A DNA stretch of 49,302 nucleotides from Bradyrhizobium lablabi (GTDB taxonomy: Bacteria > Pseudomonadota > Alphaproteobacteria > Rhizobiales > Xanthobacteraceae), in the NCBI RefSeq assembly GCF_001440475.1, contig NZ_LLYB01000099.1, positions 1-49,302 on the forward strand. The letters are read 5' to 3'. Positions 40,387 through 48,102 of the stretch are shown here, piece by piece. Positions within the stretch are counted from its first letter, which is position 1. Each line of letters begins with the position of its first letter. A program made the position numbers and the translations under genes. The notes beneath the pieces were generated by a model. That model saw nothing but the letters and a program-made list of their open reading frames with translations, had not been told where the DNA came from and searched no databases.

Positions 40387-41754
40387 ATGGCCAACGCCTT
40401 TTTCTCCGACCTTCTCGCGACGATCTCAGAACGTGGCCGCACGCTGCTGCGCCGGGGCGATCCGTCGGTCGCCCGCCAAGACTCCTCCGAACTACTTGAA
40501 CTCTGTGAGGCCCTGCTGTCGGGCCGCGGCGAAGCCTCAGCCACCGCGCTGGCGCGGGACGTGCTCGATCGCTACCACGACCTCGACGCCGCCCATCGCC
40601 TCACCTTCTTCGAAGCGCTGGCCCGCGACTTCGGCCCGGACCGCGAGAAACTGTCGCAGGCGATCGAGAGCTGGCGCAGCCAGCCGAACGACACTGACGC
40701 CAGCGACCTTCACTTCGCTTCCGAACCGCGGCGGCAGGAATTGATCCGTCGGCTCAACCGCGCGCCCGGCGGCACCAGCGACCTGGTGGCGATGCGCGCC
40801 GACCTGCTTGCCCTGATGAAGGGCAACAAGGATTTGGCCGCGCTCGATCGCGACGTGGTGCATCTGCTGTCTTCTTGGTTCAACAGGGGATTTCTCGTGC
40901 TGCGAAGAATAGATTGGTCGACGCCGGCCAATATTCTGGAACAGATCATTCGCTATGAGGCCGTGCACGAGATCCGCGACTGGGCCGACCTGCGCCGCCG
41001 CATCGACCCGGTCGACCGCCGCTGCTACGCCTTCTTCCATCCCCAGCTCAACGACGAACCGCTGATCTTCGTCGAGGTGGCGCTGACCGAGACCATTCCG
41101 ACCGCGATCGCGCCGCTGCTCGCCGCCGAGCGCCAGCCGGTACCGATCGAACGTGCCCGCACCGCCGTGTTCTATTCGATCTCGAACACGCAGAAGGGGT
41201 TAGGCGGCATTTCCTTCGGCAGCTTCCTGATCAAGCAGGTGGCTGAGGAATTGCGGCGCGAATTGCCCAAGCTCGATACGTTCATCACGCTGTCGCCGGT
41301 GCCGGGCTTCATGCAATGGCTGAAAAAGGGCGACGACGTTCCGCTCAGCGACGAGGAGCGGACGCTGCTGGAGGCCCTCGACAAGCCGGACTGGTACGAG
41401 AACGCCGAACTAACGGCGCAACTGCGCGCCGTGATCGAACCGCTGGCGGCGCATTACTTCCTCAAAGCCCGCACCTCAAAAGGCCGGCTGGTCGATTCGG
41501 TGGCCCGCTTCCACATCGGCAACGGCGCGCGGCTGGAGAAGATCGACTGGCTCGGCGACCTCTCGCCCAAGGGCCTGCGCGAATCCGCCGGCATCATGGT
41601 CAACTACCTCTACCGGCTCGAGGACATCGAGAAGAACCACGAGGCCTACGCCAACCAGGGCGAAATCGCCGCTTCCAGTGCGGTGAAGAAGCTGCTGAAG
41701 ACCGAGGGCGGCCGGCGGCTGCTCGACATGCGGCTGTCGTTGACCGGCGAGTGA
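40387..41754 (+). CDS. Malonyl-CoA decarboxylase
   Basis: 455 residues from ATG 40387 (MANAFFSDLL); an upstream extension to 40288 lacks coding character. Helical N-terminal domain (about 1-190) and acetyltransferase-like catalytic domain. The catalytic region is FYSISNTQKGLGGISFGSFLIKQV (Ser and substrate-binding residues) and SVARFHIGNGARLEKIDWLGD (catalytic His). It converts malonyl-CoA to acetyl-CoA and CO2. In rhizobia this enzyme (MatA) supports growth on malonate; here no matB or matC is adjacent. Confidence 0.92.
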   Translation: MANAFFSDLLATISERGRTLLRRGDPSVARQDSSELLELCEALLSGRGEASATALARDVLDRYHDLDAAHRLTFFEALARDFGPDREKLSQAIESWRSQPNDTDASDLHFASEPRRQELIRRLNRAPGGTSDLVAMRADLLALMKGNKDLAALDRDVVHLLSSWFNRGFLVLRRIDWSTPANILEQIIRYEAVHEIRDWADLRRRIDPVDRRCYAFFHPQLNDEPLIFVEVALTETIPTAIAPLLAAERQPVPIERARTAVFYSISNTQKGLGGISFGSFLIKQVAEELRRELPKLDTFITLSPVPGFMQWLKKGDDVPLSDEERTLLEALDKPDWYENAELTAQLRAVIEPLAAHYFLKARTSKGRLVDSVARFHIGNGARLEKIDWLGDLSPKGLRESAGIMVNYLYRLEDIEKNHEAYANQGEIAASSAVKKLLKTEGGRRLLDMRLSLTGE

Positions 41755-41787
41755 TCCGTTCGCCGCTCGATTGGAAATCACGCTGCA

Positions 41788-42975
41788 ATGGCCGATGGCG
41801 CCGCACCTTTCCGGCCGATAAGTCCCGCTGAGCGGATCGACGCCATCGACGTGTTGCGGGGCATCGCCCTGCTCGGCGTGCTCGCAATCAACGTCGTAAC
41901 CATATTTCGCGTTTCGATCTTCGAGCGGTTTCTTCCGCAGACCCCCCTGGCATCGCCGATCGACCGTGCCGTCGACACGATCTTGATGCTGGCCGTCGAT
42001 CTGAAGGCGCTTGCGCTGTTTTCACTGCTGTTCGGCGCAGGTCTTGCGATCCAGTTCGAACGGCTTGCCAAGAGCGAACGTCGCACCTCGCTCCTCGTGC
42101 GCCGGCTCGCCGTGTTGCTGGCGTTCGGGCTCATTCACCTTTGCCTGATCTGGAACGGCGATATTCTCACCGAGTATGCGCTCGCCGGCCTGATCGTCCT
42201 GCCGTTCCTGTTCGGACCACGCTGGCTCGTGGCTGTCGCCGCGCTGGCGGCTCTCGGGCTGTACCTTGCGATGCAGGCGTTTCCCCCGTCGGGATGGTGG
42301 CCCAGCACGGCTGCGCTGAGGCAGGGCGTGGCGGAGGCGCATCGCATCTATGCGACGGGCGGCTTCCTCGACGTGCTGGCGTTCCGGATTCGCGAGCTTC
42401 CCCTTTTCTTTCCGCTGCACGTCTTTATCTTTCTGCGCACGATCGGGTTGTTTCTTCTCGGCGCGTTCGCATGGCGCACCGGCATTCTGCGAAGCCCGCC
42501 TCTTCGCCTGCTGTTTTCGATCGCTGCCGCCTGTATCGGCCTTGGCGCGGCATTGATCCTTTGCCATGCCAACGGTTTTATCGCACGCGGCCGGATCGGC
42601 TCCCTGATGGAGCCTCTCGGCACCATACTGCTGGCGCTGGGTTACGGGGCAGCCATCATCGGCACCGCCAATCTCAAGAGCGGAAAGAGGCTGCTCGGCT
42701 GGGCTGCGCCGCTGGGACGCATGGCCTTCACCAACTACCTCATGCAGTCCCTGATCTTCGGCTGGATCTTCTACGGCTACGGCCTCGGCCTGTTCGGCCG
42801 TCTCGGGGTCGCCAGCGCGCTGGCCATCGGCATCGCCGTCTACGTCGGACAGGTGTTGTTCAGCGCGTGGTGGCTGCGCCGCTATCGGTACGGCCCTGTC
42901 GAATGGCTGTGGCGTACGTTGATGTATGGTGTACGACAGCCGATGTTGCATTCACCAGTTGAGGCGGCGCGATGA
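41788..42975 (+). CDS. DUF418 family membrane protein
   Basis: 395 residues with about ten hydrophobic segments. Opens RIDAIDVLRGIALLGVLAINV, the acyltransferase-like start shared by DUF418 and related families, and closes with PLGRMAFTNYLMQSLIFGWIF and FSAWWLRRYRYGPVEWLWRTLMYG, the DUF418 signature. Function unknown; an envelope-modifying role has been suggested for relatives. It follows malonyl-CoA decarboxylase by 33 bp and overlaps the GNAT gene by four bases. Confidence 0.88.
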   Translation: MADGAAPFRPISPAERIDAIDVLRGIALLGVLAINVVTIFRVSIFERFLPQTPLASPIDRAVDTILMLAVDLKALALFSLLFGAGLAIQFERLAKSERRTSLLVRRLAVLLAFGLIHLCLIWNGDILTEYALAGLIVLPFLFGPRWLVAVAALAALGLYLAMQAFPPSGWWPSTAALRQGVAEAHRIYATGGFLDVLAFRIRELPLFFPLHVFIFLRTIGLFLLGAFAWRTGILRSPPLRLLFSIAAACIGLGAALILCHANGFIARGRIGSLMEPLGTILLALGYGAAIIGTANLKSGKRLLGWAAPLGRMAFTNYLMQSLIFGWIFYGYGLGLFGRLGVASALAIGIAVYVGQVLFSAWWLRRYRYGPVEWLWRTLMYGVRQPMLHSPVEAAR

Positions 42976-43403
42976 CGATAGACTGGACCGACGACAAGGC
43001 GGGCATGGATTGGCAGGAACTGGAAGCGCTCTATCGGGCGGCTCCGCTCGGCAACAAGAATGCGGACGATCTCAAGGTGGTGTTCGGCAACAGCATGTTC
43101 TGTTGCTTTGCCCGCGACAACGGCCGGCTGGTCGGCGTCGGCCGTGTGCTGGCTGACGGACGCGACTGCGCCTATCTCTGCGACGTCGCGGTTCTGCCGA
43201 CCCATCAGGGAACGGGTCTCGGAAAGCAGATCGTCGAACGACTGCTCGCCATGTCACAAGGACACGCGAAGATCATCCTTTATGCGGTCGCCGGTCGCGA
43301 GCCGTTCTATGCGAAGTTCGGCTTTCTGCGGATGAAGACCGCTATGGCGATTTTCCGGAACCGGCAATCGGCGATCGACAAGGGGCTGTTATCCGAGAAC
43401 TGA
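42972..43403 (+). CDS. GNAT N-acetyltransferase
   Basis: 143 residues. The acetyl-CoA motif A is CDVAVLPTHQGTGLGKQIVERLL (Q-x-x-G-x-G), followed by the typical AGREPFYAKFGFLRMKTAM. A single GNAT domain of unknown target. Its ATG overlaps the DUF418 stop as ATGA, so the two are translationally coupled. Confidence 0.9.
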   Translation: MTIDWTDDKAGMDWQELEALYRAAPLGNKNADDLKVVFGNSMFCCFARDNGRLVGVGRVLADGRDCAYLCDVAVLPTHQGTGLGKQIVERLLAMSQGHAKIILYAVAGREPFYAKFGFLRMKTAMAIFRNRQSAIDKGLLSEN

Positions 43404-43427
43404 TCGGAGCGATCGCGCGTTTTCGTT

Positions 43428-44687
43428 TCAGGTCTTGTACTCATAGAGCAACCGGGCCCGAATGGTGCCTTCCAGCGCCCTTATGTCCGCGAGCACGCGC
43501 TCGCCGTCGGCGGCCGACGCATCGGCATCCAGCACCACATAGCCGACGTCATGCGCGGTCTCGTAATATTGCGCGGCGATGTTGACGGCATGACGCGCCA
43601 GCACTTCGTTCAAGCGCCCGAGCATACCCGGCAGGTTACGCTGCACCTGAATGAAACGCGTGCCTAACGGCCGCGACGGCAACTGAACCTGCGGGAAGTT
43701 GACGGCGCCCATGGTCGAGCCGGAATCGCTGTAATCGACCAGCTTGCGCGCGACCTCGGCGCCGATGCGCTCCTGCGCCTCCTCGGTCGAGCCGCCGATA
43801 TGCGGCGTCAGGATGACGTTCTCCAGTCCCTGCAGCGGCGAGACGAAGCGATCGGAGTTCGAGCGCGGCTCGACCGGAAAGACGTCGACCGCGGCGCCGC
43901 GAAGCCTGTTCTCGCGCAGCGCCTCGGCGAGCGCTTCGAGGTCCACGACCGTGCCGCGGCTGTTGTTGATGAAATACGCTCCGTGCTTGATCGCGCGAAT
44001 CTCGTCGCGCCCGATCATGCCGTGCGTGGCGGCAGTTTCCGGCACATGCAGGCTCACGACGTCGCTTTGCGCCAGCAGCTCATGCAGGCTCGCGGTCGGC
44101 TCGGTGTTGCCGTGGCGAAGCTTGTCGGTGTGATCATAGAAGATCACCCGCATGCCCAGTGCTTCGGCGAGGTTGGAGAGCTGCGAGCCGATATTGCCGT
44201 AGCCGACGATGCCAAGCGTCTTGCCCCTCACCTCGTAGCTGTCGTTGGCCGACTTGTCCCAACGCCCCTCATGGGCCGCGTTGGAGCGCGCGACGATCCG
44301 GCGCAGCAGGAAGACGATCTCGCCAATCACGAGCTCGGCCACGCTACGCGTGTTGGAGAACGGCGCGTTGAACACCGGAATTCCGGCCCGGCGCGTGGCG
44401 TCGAGGTCCACCTGGTTGGTGCCGACACTGAAACACCCGACCGCGATCAGGCGGTCCGCGGCCTCGAGAACATCCGGCGTGATTTGCGTGCGCGAGCGGA
44501 TGCCTAGCAGATGCACGCCCTTGATGGCCTCCTTCAGCGCATCGCCCTCGAGCGCCTTGGGCAGGCGCGTCATGTTGGAATAGCCGGCAGCCTCGATCAG
44601 CTGCACGGCGCTGTCGTTGACACCTTCAAGGAGCAAGACCCGGATCTTGTCCTTCGCAAGCGAGAGTTGGGGAAGCGTGGTGGCCAA
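43428..44687 (-). CDS. serA: D-3-phosphoglycerate dehydrogenase
   Basis: 419 residues, E. coli-type SerA. The protein aligns with SerA from the first residues (LSLAKDKIRVLLLEGV), so TTG 44687 with AAGGA upstream is the likely start. Nicotinamide-binding motif GYGNIG is at 162-167; the substrate/catalytic residues lie in RSRTQIT, INNSRGTVVD (Arg), Glu in VFPVEPRS and ILTPHIGGST (His). A C-terminal ACT domain (about 340-419) gives serine feedback inhibition. It catalyses the first step of the phosphorylated serine pathway. Single gene. Confidence 0.92.
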   Translation of the reverse strand: MATTLPQLSLAKDKIRVLLLEGVNDSAVQLIEAAGYSNMTRLPKALEGDALKEAIKGVHLLGIRSRTQITPDVLEAADRLIAVGCFSVGTNQVDLDATRRAGIPVFNAPFSNTRSVAELVIGEIVFLLRRIVARSNAAHEGRWDKSANDSYEVRGKTLGIVGYGNIGSQLSNLAEALGMRVIFYDHTDKLRHGNTEPTASLHELLAQSDVVSLHVPETAATHGMIGRDEIRAIKHGAYFINNSRGTVVDLEALAEALRENRLRGAAVDVFPVEPRSNSDRFVSPLQGLENVILTPHIGGSTEEAQERIGAEVARKLVDYSDSGSTMGAVNFPQVQLPSRPLGTRFIQVQRNLPGMLGRLNEVLARHAVNIAAQYYETAHDVGYVVLDADASAADGERVLADIRALEGTIRARLLYEYKT

Positions 44688-44992
44688 GATCGCAGCGTCC
44701 TTCAGCGGATGAATGGTAAACTGGCGGCCCGGAAATCGGCGATCAGCGGCAGAGCGAACGTCCGGTCGGGGCCATTGGTTTCGCCCTTTCCTATGCCATC
44801 CGGCCCTACGCCGCCAGCGCCTTCATTTCGTTTTAGAGATCGGATTATGTGCCTCCACCGTCATTGCGAGGAGCCAACGGGTCCGGCCTTCGGCCGGCCC
44901 GATGATAAACTCCGCGACGAAGCAATCCATGCTTCAGCAAGCGGAGATATGGATTGCTTCGCTGCGCTCGCAATGACGAGCGAGAGACCTCC
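44688..44992. other. 305-bp intergenic region with REP-like repeat
   Basis: Between the divergently placed start of serA (-) and the stop of the DUF3297 gene (-). Apart from the REP-like repeat at 44859-44978 and probably the serA promoter, nothing was recognised. Confidence 0.5.
44859..44978. repeat. REP-like repeat (gtcattgcgagg type)
   Basis: Arms cgtcattgcgaggagcc / gctgcgctcgcaatgacg with inner gaagcaatccat / atggattgcttc and a short inner palindrome ggccttcggccgg. Same family as 18565, 26412 and 48012. Confidence 0.8.
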
Positions 44993-45262
44993 TCAGGACT
45001 TCGCCTTATCCCGGAAATACGGCTCGACCGGGCCGTGCACCTTGATGGTCAGCGGGTTGCCGTAACGGTCCTTGGCATTGCCGGCGGTGACGCGCACCCA
45101 GCCCTCGCTGATGCAGTATTCCTCGACATTGGTCTTCTCGACGCCCTTGAAGCGAATGCCGACGTCGCGCGCGAGAATCTCGGCGTTGTAGTACGGACTG
45201 TTCGGATCGACCGAGAGACGGTCGGGAAATTGGTCGCTCATTGGCTTGTCGTTCTCGCTCAC
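44993..45262 (-). CDS. DUF3297 family protein
   Basis: Short, conserved, soluble protein of unknown function. The family block is PDRLSVDPNSPYYNAE then IRFKGVEKTNVEEYCISEGW and GNPLTIKVHGPVEPYF. Start choice: GTG 45262 overlaps the stop of the glutathione peroxidase gene as GTGA (coupled), giving 89 residues; ATG 45241 gives 82 and fits the family start MSDxxPDRLS. It is the last gene of an amidase-peroxidase-DUF3297 operon. Confidence 0.87.
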   Translation of the reverse strand: MSENDKPMSDQFPDRLSVDPNSPYYNAEILARDVGIRFKGVEKTNVEEYCISEGWVRVTAGNAKDRYGNPLTIKVHGPVEPYFRDKAKS

Positions 45263-45735
45263 AGCAGTGCCTCGATATCTTTTCTTAGTCCCTCTGGGAT
45301 CGCGGTGGGCGCGTAACGCCCGACCACCCCGCCCGACCGGTCGACCAGGAATTTGGTGAAATTCCATTTGATCGACGAACCCAGCAATCCCGATTTCGCG
45401 TTCTTCAGATGGTTGAACAACGGATGCGCCTGGCTGCCGTTGACGTCGATCTTGGCGAACATCGGGAACGTCACGTCATACTTGCTCGTGCAGAACGCCT
45501 CGATCTGTTTGGCGTCGCCCGGTTCCTGGCCGCCGAACTGGTTACAGGGAAAGCCGAGCACCGCAAAGCCGCGTGGCGCGAAATCACGATGCAACTGCTC
45601 CAGCCCTCTATATTGCGGCGTGAATCCGCAGGCGCTCGCGGTGTTGACGATCAGGAGCGCCTGGCCCTCGAACCGCTTCAGCGGAACCTCTTCGCCGGCG
45701 AGCGACTGCGCCGTAAAATCATAAACGCCTGGCAT
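45259..45735 (-). CDS. Glutathione peroxidase-like thiol peroxidase
   Basis: 158 residues. Catalytic block NTASACGFTP with Cys36 in place of selenocysteine, GFPCNQFGGQEPG (conserved Gln region) and SSIKWNFTKFLVD (Trp-Asn), so the peroxidatic tetrad is present. Cys-type GPx enzymes usually reduce hydroperoxides with thioredoxin. GAGAGGA precedes ATG 45735. It begins 11 bases after the amidase stop and overlaps the DUF3297 gene. Confidence 0.92.
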   Translation of the reverse strand: MPGVYDFTAQSLAGEEVPLKRFEGQALLIVNTASACGFTPQYRGLEQLHRDFAPRGFAVLGFPCNQFGGQEPGDAKQIEAFCTSKYDVTFPMFAKIDVNGSQAHPLFNHLKNAKSGLLGSSIKWNFTKFLVDRSGGVVGRYAPTAIPEGLRKDIEALL

Positions 45736-45746
45736 GGTCCTCTCTA

Positions 45747-47138
45747 TCAGCCGACCGGATCGATCGCCGCCGCGGGCGTTCCGCCGGCTTCGATTGCCTC
45801 GCCCGCGGCGAGACAGAGATCCTCGCGGTAACGCCCGGAAACCAGTTGCACGCCGACGGGAACGCGTCCCACCAATCCCGTCGAAACCGTTAGCCCGGGA
45901 AGCCCCATGAAGGGAATCGCAATCTGCGGCAATTGCGCATGCCAGACGCGCGCGAACGACGCCTCGTCCTTGCGGTCGAGATGATCGGGGAACGGCAATT
46001 CGCCCGATACCGGCATCAGCAGCACGGCGTAGTTTTCGAAGAACGAAAGCCATTCGCGCGTCAGCGTCGCGCGCCGTGTCAGCGCCTTCGACAGGTCGAA
46101 GGGATGCACTTTTGCGCGGTTGCCGCGCAGGCACGCGAGCGCGCCGGGGTCGCCCTCACGTTCGGCCGCTTCCAATTGCGCCTCGTAGCCGTCGCCGAGC
46201 CAGAGCTTTGTCTGCAGATCCGCCGGCTCGCGCAGCGGCGGCGTATTCGCGATTTCCTCGACGGTCCAGCCGGCGCGTTCAAGCCGCCTGCCGGCGTCGG
46301 CAATGGCGGCCTTCACTTCGGGCACGGGATCGAGGCCGTCAGGATTGAGACACATCGCGACGCGCTTGGGCATCGCCGGCCCCTCCAGCGGCGCCGGCAC
46401 CCACCAGGGATCGCGATAATCCTTCACCGACATCGCCGCCAGCGCGATCCTGATGTCGCCGATGGTGCGGGCCAGCGGGCCCGAGACCGCGCTGATCTGC
46501 GGTCCGATCGGCCGCTCGGGGAGCGCCGAGTTGAACGCGGCGACGCGTCCCAAGGTCGGGCGCAGGCCGTGCACGCCGCAGGCGTAAGCCGGGTAGCGGA
46601 TCGAGCCCGCGATATCAGTGCCGTGCGCGATATGCCCGATGCCGGCCGCGACCGCGGCCCCCGCGCCACCGGACGATCCGCCCGGCGTGATCGAGGGATC
46701 GCGCGGGTTCTTGGTGTCGCCATGGATGAGATTGGTGGTGAACCAGCGATAGGAAAACGCCGGGCAATTGGTGCGCCCGAGAATGACGGCGCCTGCCTTG
46801 CGCAGATTGTCGATCACCGGGCTGTTGCTCTTCGCGATGGTATCGCGCTGCAGCTTCAGCCCGTTGGTGGTGGCAAAGCCCTCCTGGTCGATATTGACCT
46901 TCACCGTGACGGGCACGCCGCCGAGGGGACCGGTGTCTTCGCCGCGCCCGATGGCGGCATCGACAGCGGAGGCTTGAGCCAGAACGTCCTCGGGCCTGTG
47001 GTCGACGACGGCGTTGATCTTGGGATTGACTGCATCCAGCCGCGCCAGCGCCGCGGTCGCCGCCTCCCTGGCCGAGATTTTCTTCGACCTGATCAGCGAG
47101 GCCATTTCAGCAGCCGACAGACGCCATAGATCCTGCAT
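45747..47138 (-). CDS. Amidase signature family enzyme
   Basis: 463 residues from ATG 47138, chosen because GGAG lies seven bases upstream; ATG 47150 is possible. The Ser-cisSer-Lys triad is Lys80 (VTVKVNID), Ser155 (TPGGSSGGAG) and Ser179 (TDIAGSIRYPA), with typical spacing. It hydrolyses an amide, perhaps an aromatic or short aliphatic amide; not GatA, since no gatB/C is nearby. First gene of the operon with a glutathione peroxidase and DUF3297 gene. Confidence 0.9.
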   Translation of the reverse strand: MQDLWRLSAAEMASLIRSKKISAREAATAALARLDAVNPKINAVVDHRPEDVLAQASAVDAAIGRGEDTGPLGGVPVTVKVNIDQEGFATTNGLKLQRDTIAKSNSPVIDNLRKAGAVILGRTNCPAFSYRWFTTNLIHGDTKNPRDPSITPGGSSGGAGAAVAAGIGHIAHGTDIAGSIRYPAYACGVHGLRPTLGRVAAFNSALPERPIGPQISAVSGPLARTIGDIRIALAAMSVKDYRDPWWVPAPLEGPAMPKRVAMCLNPDGLDPVPEVKAAIADAGRRLERAGWTVEEIANTPPLREPADLQTKLWLGDGYEAQLEAAEREGDPGALACLRGNRAKVHPFDLSKALTRRATLTREWLSFFENYAVLLMPVSGELPFPDHLDRKDEASFARVWHAQLPQIAIPFMGLPGLTVSTGLVGRVPVGVQLVSGRYREDLCLAAGEAIEAGGTPAAAIDPVG

Positions 47139-47163
47139 GCAAAACTCCATTCGATTGCCGCCC

Positions 47164-47222
47164 TTTTAGAGCGTTTTCAAGCGAAGTGGAAACCGGTTCG
47201 CGTCAGGAAAACGCGTCAAATC
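47164..47222. repeat. Short repeat with gcgttttc/gaaaacgc arms
   Basis: gagcgttttcaagcgaagtg, then gaaaccggttcgcgtcagg and aaaacgcgtcaaa. This sequence is widely seen in Rhizobiales intergenic DNA. The central accggt is palindromic. Confidence 0.6.
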
Positions 47223-47281
47223 AAAAATCTACCGCCGGGCGCAGGGCAATGCCAGCGGGAGGAAATGGCAGGGCCCGCGCG

Positions 47282-47414
47282 CTCCCTCTCCCCGTTCTTG
47301 CGGGGAGAGGGTTGGGGTGAGGGGCTGCTTCCGCGAGCTCCGTCTGTGGTGAGACCTGTACCCCCTCACCCGGATTGCTTCGCAATCCGACCTCTCCCCG
47401 CAAGCGGGGCGAGG
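47282..47414. repeat. Repeat with ctctcccc...ggggagag arms
   Basis: Two hairpins, ccctctccccgttcttgcgg / ggagaggg type at the left and ctctccccgcaagcggggcg at the right, joined by ggattgcttcgcaatcc. A common repeat type in Bradyrhizobium. Confidence 0.7.
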
Positions 47415-47424
47415 TTGATTAAAG

Positions 47425-47991
47425 CTAGCGCATATGGGCGATGTAATAGGCGAGATCGGCGATCTGCGCGACCGAGATCGGCGCCATCACGTCGGCCATG
47501 CTGGCATCATAGCCGTGGCGGCTGTTGTCCTTGTACTCGGCAAGCGTCTTGGCGAGATAGTCCTCGCGCTGGTTGGCGATGCGCGGGACGTTTTCCTTCC
47601 CCGAAAGATCTGGGTTGTGGCAGGTGTCGCAGCGGTGCTGCTGCACCAGCGCCTGGCCGCGCTGCATCCGCGCCGGATCGCCATTTTCGCCTGGTGCTAC
47701 AGGCTTCGGCATCTTGGCGATGAAGTCCGAGAACAGGCGAAGATCGTCGTCGGTCAGCGGCTTCGCCATCTCGTTCATCGGCTCGAAGACGCGCAGCTTC
47801 TCGCGGAACATGAAGAGCTGGATCAGCGCGTATGGCGCCTGCTGCGCGCCGAGCGAGGGCGTGTTTTCGGTCTCCGATTGGCCCTTCTCGCCGTGACAGG
47901 CGAGGCACGGCGCGATGCGCTGTTCGATGGTTTCGGCATTGGCGGAGGCCGCGATTAAAGCGAACGCCAGCATCGTTATTGTTTTGCGCAT
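47425..47991 (-). CDS. Diheme cytochrome c (c4-like)
   Basis: 188 residues from ATG 47991; signal peptide ends near ANA-E (19). Two heme c sites: C29-L-A-C32-H33 and C121-D-T-C124-H125. The two-domain layout, with [15 protein letters not shown] and [22 protein letters not shown] after the hemes (likely Met ligands in the M-containing downstream loops), fits periplasmic cytochrome c4-type electron carriers. It lies downstream of the sorbosone-dehydrogenase-like gene on the same strand, so it may accept electrons from that enzyme. A REP-like repeat separates the two. Confidence 0.9.
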   Translation of the reverse strand: MRKTITMLAFALIAASANAETIEQRIAPCLACHGEKGQSETENTPSLGAQQAPYALIQLFMFREKLRVFEPMNEMAKPLTDDDLRLFSDFIAKMPKPVAPGENGDPARMQRGQALVQQHRCDTCHNPDLSGKENVPRIANQREDYLAKTLAEYKDNSRHGYDASMADVMAPISVAQIADLAYYIAHMR

Positions 47992-48011
47992 CGGCCTATT
48001 CCAAGCACTTC

Positions 48012-48095
48012 CGTCATCGCGAGAAGCGAAGCGACGAAGCAATCCACGCCTCCGCAAGTGGCGGAATGGATTGCTTCGCTGCGCTCGCAATGACG
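48012..48095. repeat. REP-like repeat (gtcatcgcgagaagc type)
   Basis: Arms cgtcatcgcgagaagcgaag / gctgcgctcgcaatgacg with inner gaagcaatccac / atggattgcttc. Same family as 18565, 26412 and 44859. Confidence 0.8.
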
Positions 48096-48102
48096 ATTGA
48101 GA

